Shown: in pieces, positions 62,215-64,000 of the stretch
How the letters are laid out: each line of letters starts with the position of its first letter
How positions within the stretch are numbered: position 1 is the stretch's first letter
Assembly: GCA_003225075.1 (NCBI GenBank)
Contig: QIAP01000041.1
Coordinates: forward strand, 24,069-88,068
From: Acidobacteriota bacterium
GTDB lineage: Bacteria > Acidobacteriota > Terriglobia > Terriglobales > Acidobacteriaceae
Length of the DNA stretch: 64,000 nt
Direction of reading: 5' to 3'
Notes under the pieces: generated by a model
Told to the model about the DNA's origin: nothing
Databases searched by the model: none
The model's input: the letters and a program-made list of their open reading frames with translations, nothing else
Position numbers and translations under genes: made by a program

Positions 62215-63537
62215 GTGACAGCATCCAAGAAAACGAAAGACCAGGCGGAACGTGCGCTCCTGCTGGTCAATATCGGCCAGCTTCTTACGCTTCGCTCAGC
62301 TTCCGCAAAACCTGGCCCACGCCGCGGGCCGGAGCTCAAAGAACTGGGCATCATCGAAGACGGCGCGGTTCTGTGTGTGGGCGGGAAGATTGTTTCAGTG
62401 GGCAGAACGAAAGATGCTCTGCGCGATCCCTGGCTGAAAAGGAATCGTAAGCGAGTTATCGAAATCGATTGCGAAGATCAAGTAGTAGTGCCCGGATTCG
62501 TCGATTCCCATACCCACCCGGCATTTGTGAAACCACGCCTGGTCGATTTTGAAAAGCGCATTGCCGGCGCCAGCTATGAGGAAATCGCCGAAGCTGGCGG
62601 TGGCATCCGGTCAAGTGTCGAGAGCGTGCGCGCAGCCAGTAAGAGCCGGTTAGCAGAAAAAGTTTCCGACGCGCTCCACGAAATGGCCGAGCAAGGGACG
62701 ACAACGGTCGAAGCGAAGTCTGGCTACGGGCTGACCGTCGAGTCAGAGCTGAAATCGCTGGAAGCGATTCGCGATGCTGCTGCGCGCTGGCCCGGGACCG
62801 TCATTCCCACACTGCTGGGCGCGCATGTAGTCCCGAAAGAGTTCCAAGGGGCCTCAAAAAACTATGTTGGGCTGGTTTGTGAGGAAATGATCCCGCATAC
62901 TGCCCGGCGCAAACTGGCAAGATTCGTGGACGTTTTTTGTGAGCGAGGCGCGTTCACCATCGATGACACGGTGAAAATCTTTGAGGCAGCAAGCAAGCAT
63001 GGCTTGAGTGTTCGGGGCCATGTGTGTCAACTGTCCAAGTGTGAGCTCTCGCGTTTTCTGGATTTCAATCCCGCTTCATTGGACCACATGGATTACGTGA
63101 GCGATGCGGACATCGCAAGATTGGCGCAGCGCGATACGATTGCGACGCTGGTGCCAGGCGCGAATTATTTCCTCGGGCAAGGCCACTATCCCCCAGCACG
63201 AACTCTGATTGACGCGGGTGTGCCGGTGGCGTTGGCTACGGACTACAATCCTGGCAGTTCGCCTACCAGCAGCATGCCGGTCGTCATGTCGCTGGCTTGC
63301 ACGCATATGCAGATGTCGCCAGCGGAAGCAATTGCCGCTGCGACTGTGAATGGGGCGTGGGCGTTGCAATTGCAGAATCGGAAAGGCTCGATTGAACCAG
63401 GCAAAGACGCCGATCTCGCAGTGTTCGAGGCAGAAGATTATCGCGAGATTCCATACTGGTTTGCCTCCAACCGCTGCGCCTTCGCGGTTTTGAATGGGAC
63501 GTTGGTGGCGTCCGGTGGTTCCGGTGAGTTGGCATAA
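62215..63537 (+). CDS. hutI: Imidazolonepropionase
   Basis: This 440-residue amidohydrolase opens the imidazolone ring in the third step of histidine degradation. The metal motif DSHTHPAFVKPRL, EAKSGYGLTVESELK, HVVPKEFQG, VRGHVCQLS, DHMDYVSDADI and TDYNPGSSPTSSMP are all visible. The start is a GTG at 62215. It is probably co-transcribed with hutU, since only 56 bp separate them. Confidence 0.95.
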   Translation: MTASKKTKDQAERALLLVNIGQLLTLRSASAKPGPRRGPELKELGIIEDGAVLCVGGKIVSVGRTKDALRDPWLKRNRKRVIEIDCEDQVVVPGFVDSHTHPAFVKPRLVDFEKRIAGASYEEIAEAGGGIRSSVESVRAASKSRLAEKVSDALHEMAEQGTTTVEAKSGYGLTVESELKSLEAIRDAAARWPGTVIPTLLGAHVVPKEFQGASKNYVGLVCEEMIPHTARRKLARFVDVFCERGAFTIDDTVKIFEAASKHGLSVRGHVCQLSKCELSRFLDFNPASLDHMDYVSDADIARLAQRDTIATLVPGANYFLGQGHYPPARTLIDAGVPVALATDYNPGSSPTSSMPVVMSLACTHMQMSPAEAIAAATVNGAWALQLQNRKGSIEPGKDADLAVFEAEDYREIPYWFASNRCAFAVLNGTLVASGGSGELA

Positions 63538-63570
63538 CACACGCCGCCATTGATCGCGAACTGTGCAGCA

Positions 63571-63599
63571 TTGAGCGATTCCACCTGCGTTGCTATAAT
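63571..63599 (+). promoter_or_regulatory. Sigma-70 promoter upstream of tRNA-Phe
   Basis: TTGAGC, a spacer of exactly 17 bases and a consensus TATAAT preceded by TGC. Transcription should start near 63606, giving a leader of about 108 bases before the tRNA. Confidence 0.6.
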
Positions 63600-63713
63600 C
63601 TTCAGGTTTCCGCACGCTCCCAGCGTTGGCTATTTTCTGTAGGCAATCCCGCCACAGTCATAGCCTCTAAAGATGACTAGCACTGGTCGTCAAGCAAGCT
63701 GCGAGTAAGGAAA

Positions 63714-63789
63714 GGCCAGGTAGCTCAGGTGGTAGAGCGCAGCCCTGAAAAGGCTGGCGTCGGGGGTTCAACTCCCTCCCTGGCCACCA
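63714..63789 (+). tRNA. tRNA-Phe (GAA)
   Basis: The 76-nt gene folds as a full cloverleaf. The acceptor arms GGCCAGG and CCTGGCC pair perfectly and CCA is encoded. The D arm contains AGCTCAGGTGGTAGAGC, the anticodon arm CAGCC/GGCTG encloses CTGAAAA with anticodon GAA, and the T arm has GGGGGTTCAACTCCCTC. Confidence 0.97.
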
Positions 63790-63909
63790 TAAACTTAATG
63801 ATTGCAATTGCTTGCCTGCTATTCTTAACGCCCTACATCCTCTCAGATCAGACCGTCATCGTCAGATTTCTATATCTATAACTTCGCAAGAATCAATAAG
63901 TTGTGGATT

Positions 63910-63941
63910 GGTAGAGCGCCGCCCAGAAGGGCCTGGCGTCG
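63910..63941 (+). pseudogene. Decayed tRNA-Phe-like remnant
   Basis: Thirty-two bases align without gaps with the D arm to variable region of tRNA-Phe (GGTAGAGCGC, GCCC and TGGCGTCG are shared), about 80% identical. The acceptor and T arms are not recognisable, so this cannot be a working tRNA. It starts 120 bp after the intact gene. Confidence 0.55.
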
Positions 63942-64000
63942 ACCGTCTGGTGTGAAACAACCTCGAACCAAGTAACTAGTGAGCACGGGAAGTTGGATTC

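Noticed and set aside
63910..63941. Second functional tRNA
   Set aside because: No acceptor stem, T arm or CCA end can be formed.

Overview
The window is a GC-rich stretch of bacterial chromosome. Several features suggest an acidobacterium (Acidobacteriota, Terriglobia-like): a Ser/Thr kinase with a TolB-like region and TPRs, a secretin fused to a cohesin domain, GAF/zinc-ribbon membrane proteins, a stand-alone LigD-type polymerase, paired tiny LuxR-type HTH proteins, and a mix of Gram-negative envelope systems (TolC, RND). This placement is inferred from gene content, not from a marker phylogeny. No CRISPR array, insertion sequence, prophage or rRNA was seen.

Layout. 1-11.9 kb: the end of a CelD-like acetyltransferase, then a minus-strand cluster read from right to left: one-module NRPS (C-A-PCP-TE), Sfp-type phosphopantetheinyl transferase, polysaccharide flippase, ATP-grasp fused to a low-molecular-weight tyrosine phosphatase, sulfotransferase, a second ATP-grasp and a second sulfotransferase. 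It looks like an envelope or exopolysaccharide locus whose product is decorated with an amino acid and sulfate. The [ATP-grasp + sulfotransferase] unit occurs twice. 12-17.7 kb: a small secreted protein, a GT2 glycosyltransferase, a pair of small HTH proteins and two zinc-ribbon membrane proteins. 17.9-24.8 kb: a TolC/adaptor/RND efflux operon, divergent from a second HTH pair. 25-34 kb: a CheY-like receiver, a small CxxC protein, a TPR kinase, a membrane protein and a pair of secreted M16 peptidases (one active, one lacking the zinc motif). 34-44 kb: LigD-type polymerase, DUF72 protein, XerD and XerC in tandem, a three-domain acyl-AMP ligase/ACP/acyltransferase, and SecA.

43.9-51.5 kb is a minus-strand housekeeping run: LarC, MetG, TatD, YajQ, polyprenyl synthetase, DedA-rhodanese and CYTH. 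The DedA-rhodanese gene is the main surprise. It has an in-frame TGA exactly in the rhodanese active-site loop, the open frame continues with a perfectly conserved rhodanese C-terminus, and a hairpin that fits a bacterial SECIS element lies just downstream. The gene therefore probably encodes a selenoprotein. 51.7-57 kb: ArgS, a possible structured RNA, a small membrane protein, leucyl aminopeptidase, SmpB and a small Cys-rich secreted protein. 57-60.4 kb: secretin-cohesin plus two pseudopilins. 60.4-63.5 kb: histidine degradation genes hutU and hutI. The window ends with tRNA-Phe(GAA) and a decayed tRNA-like copy.
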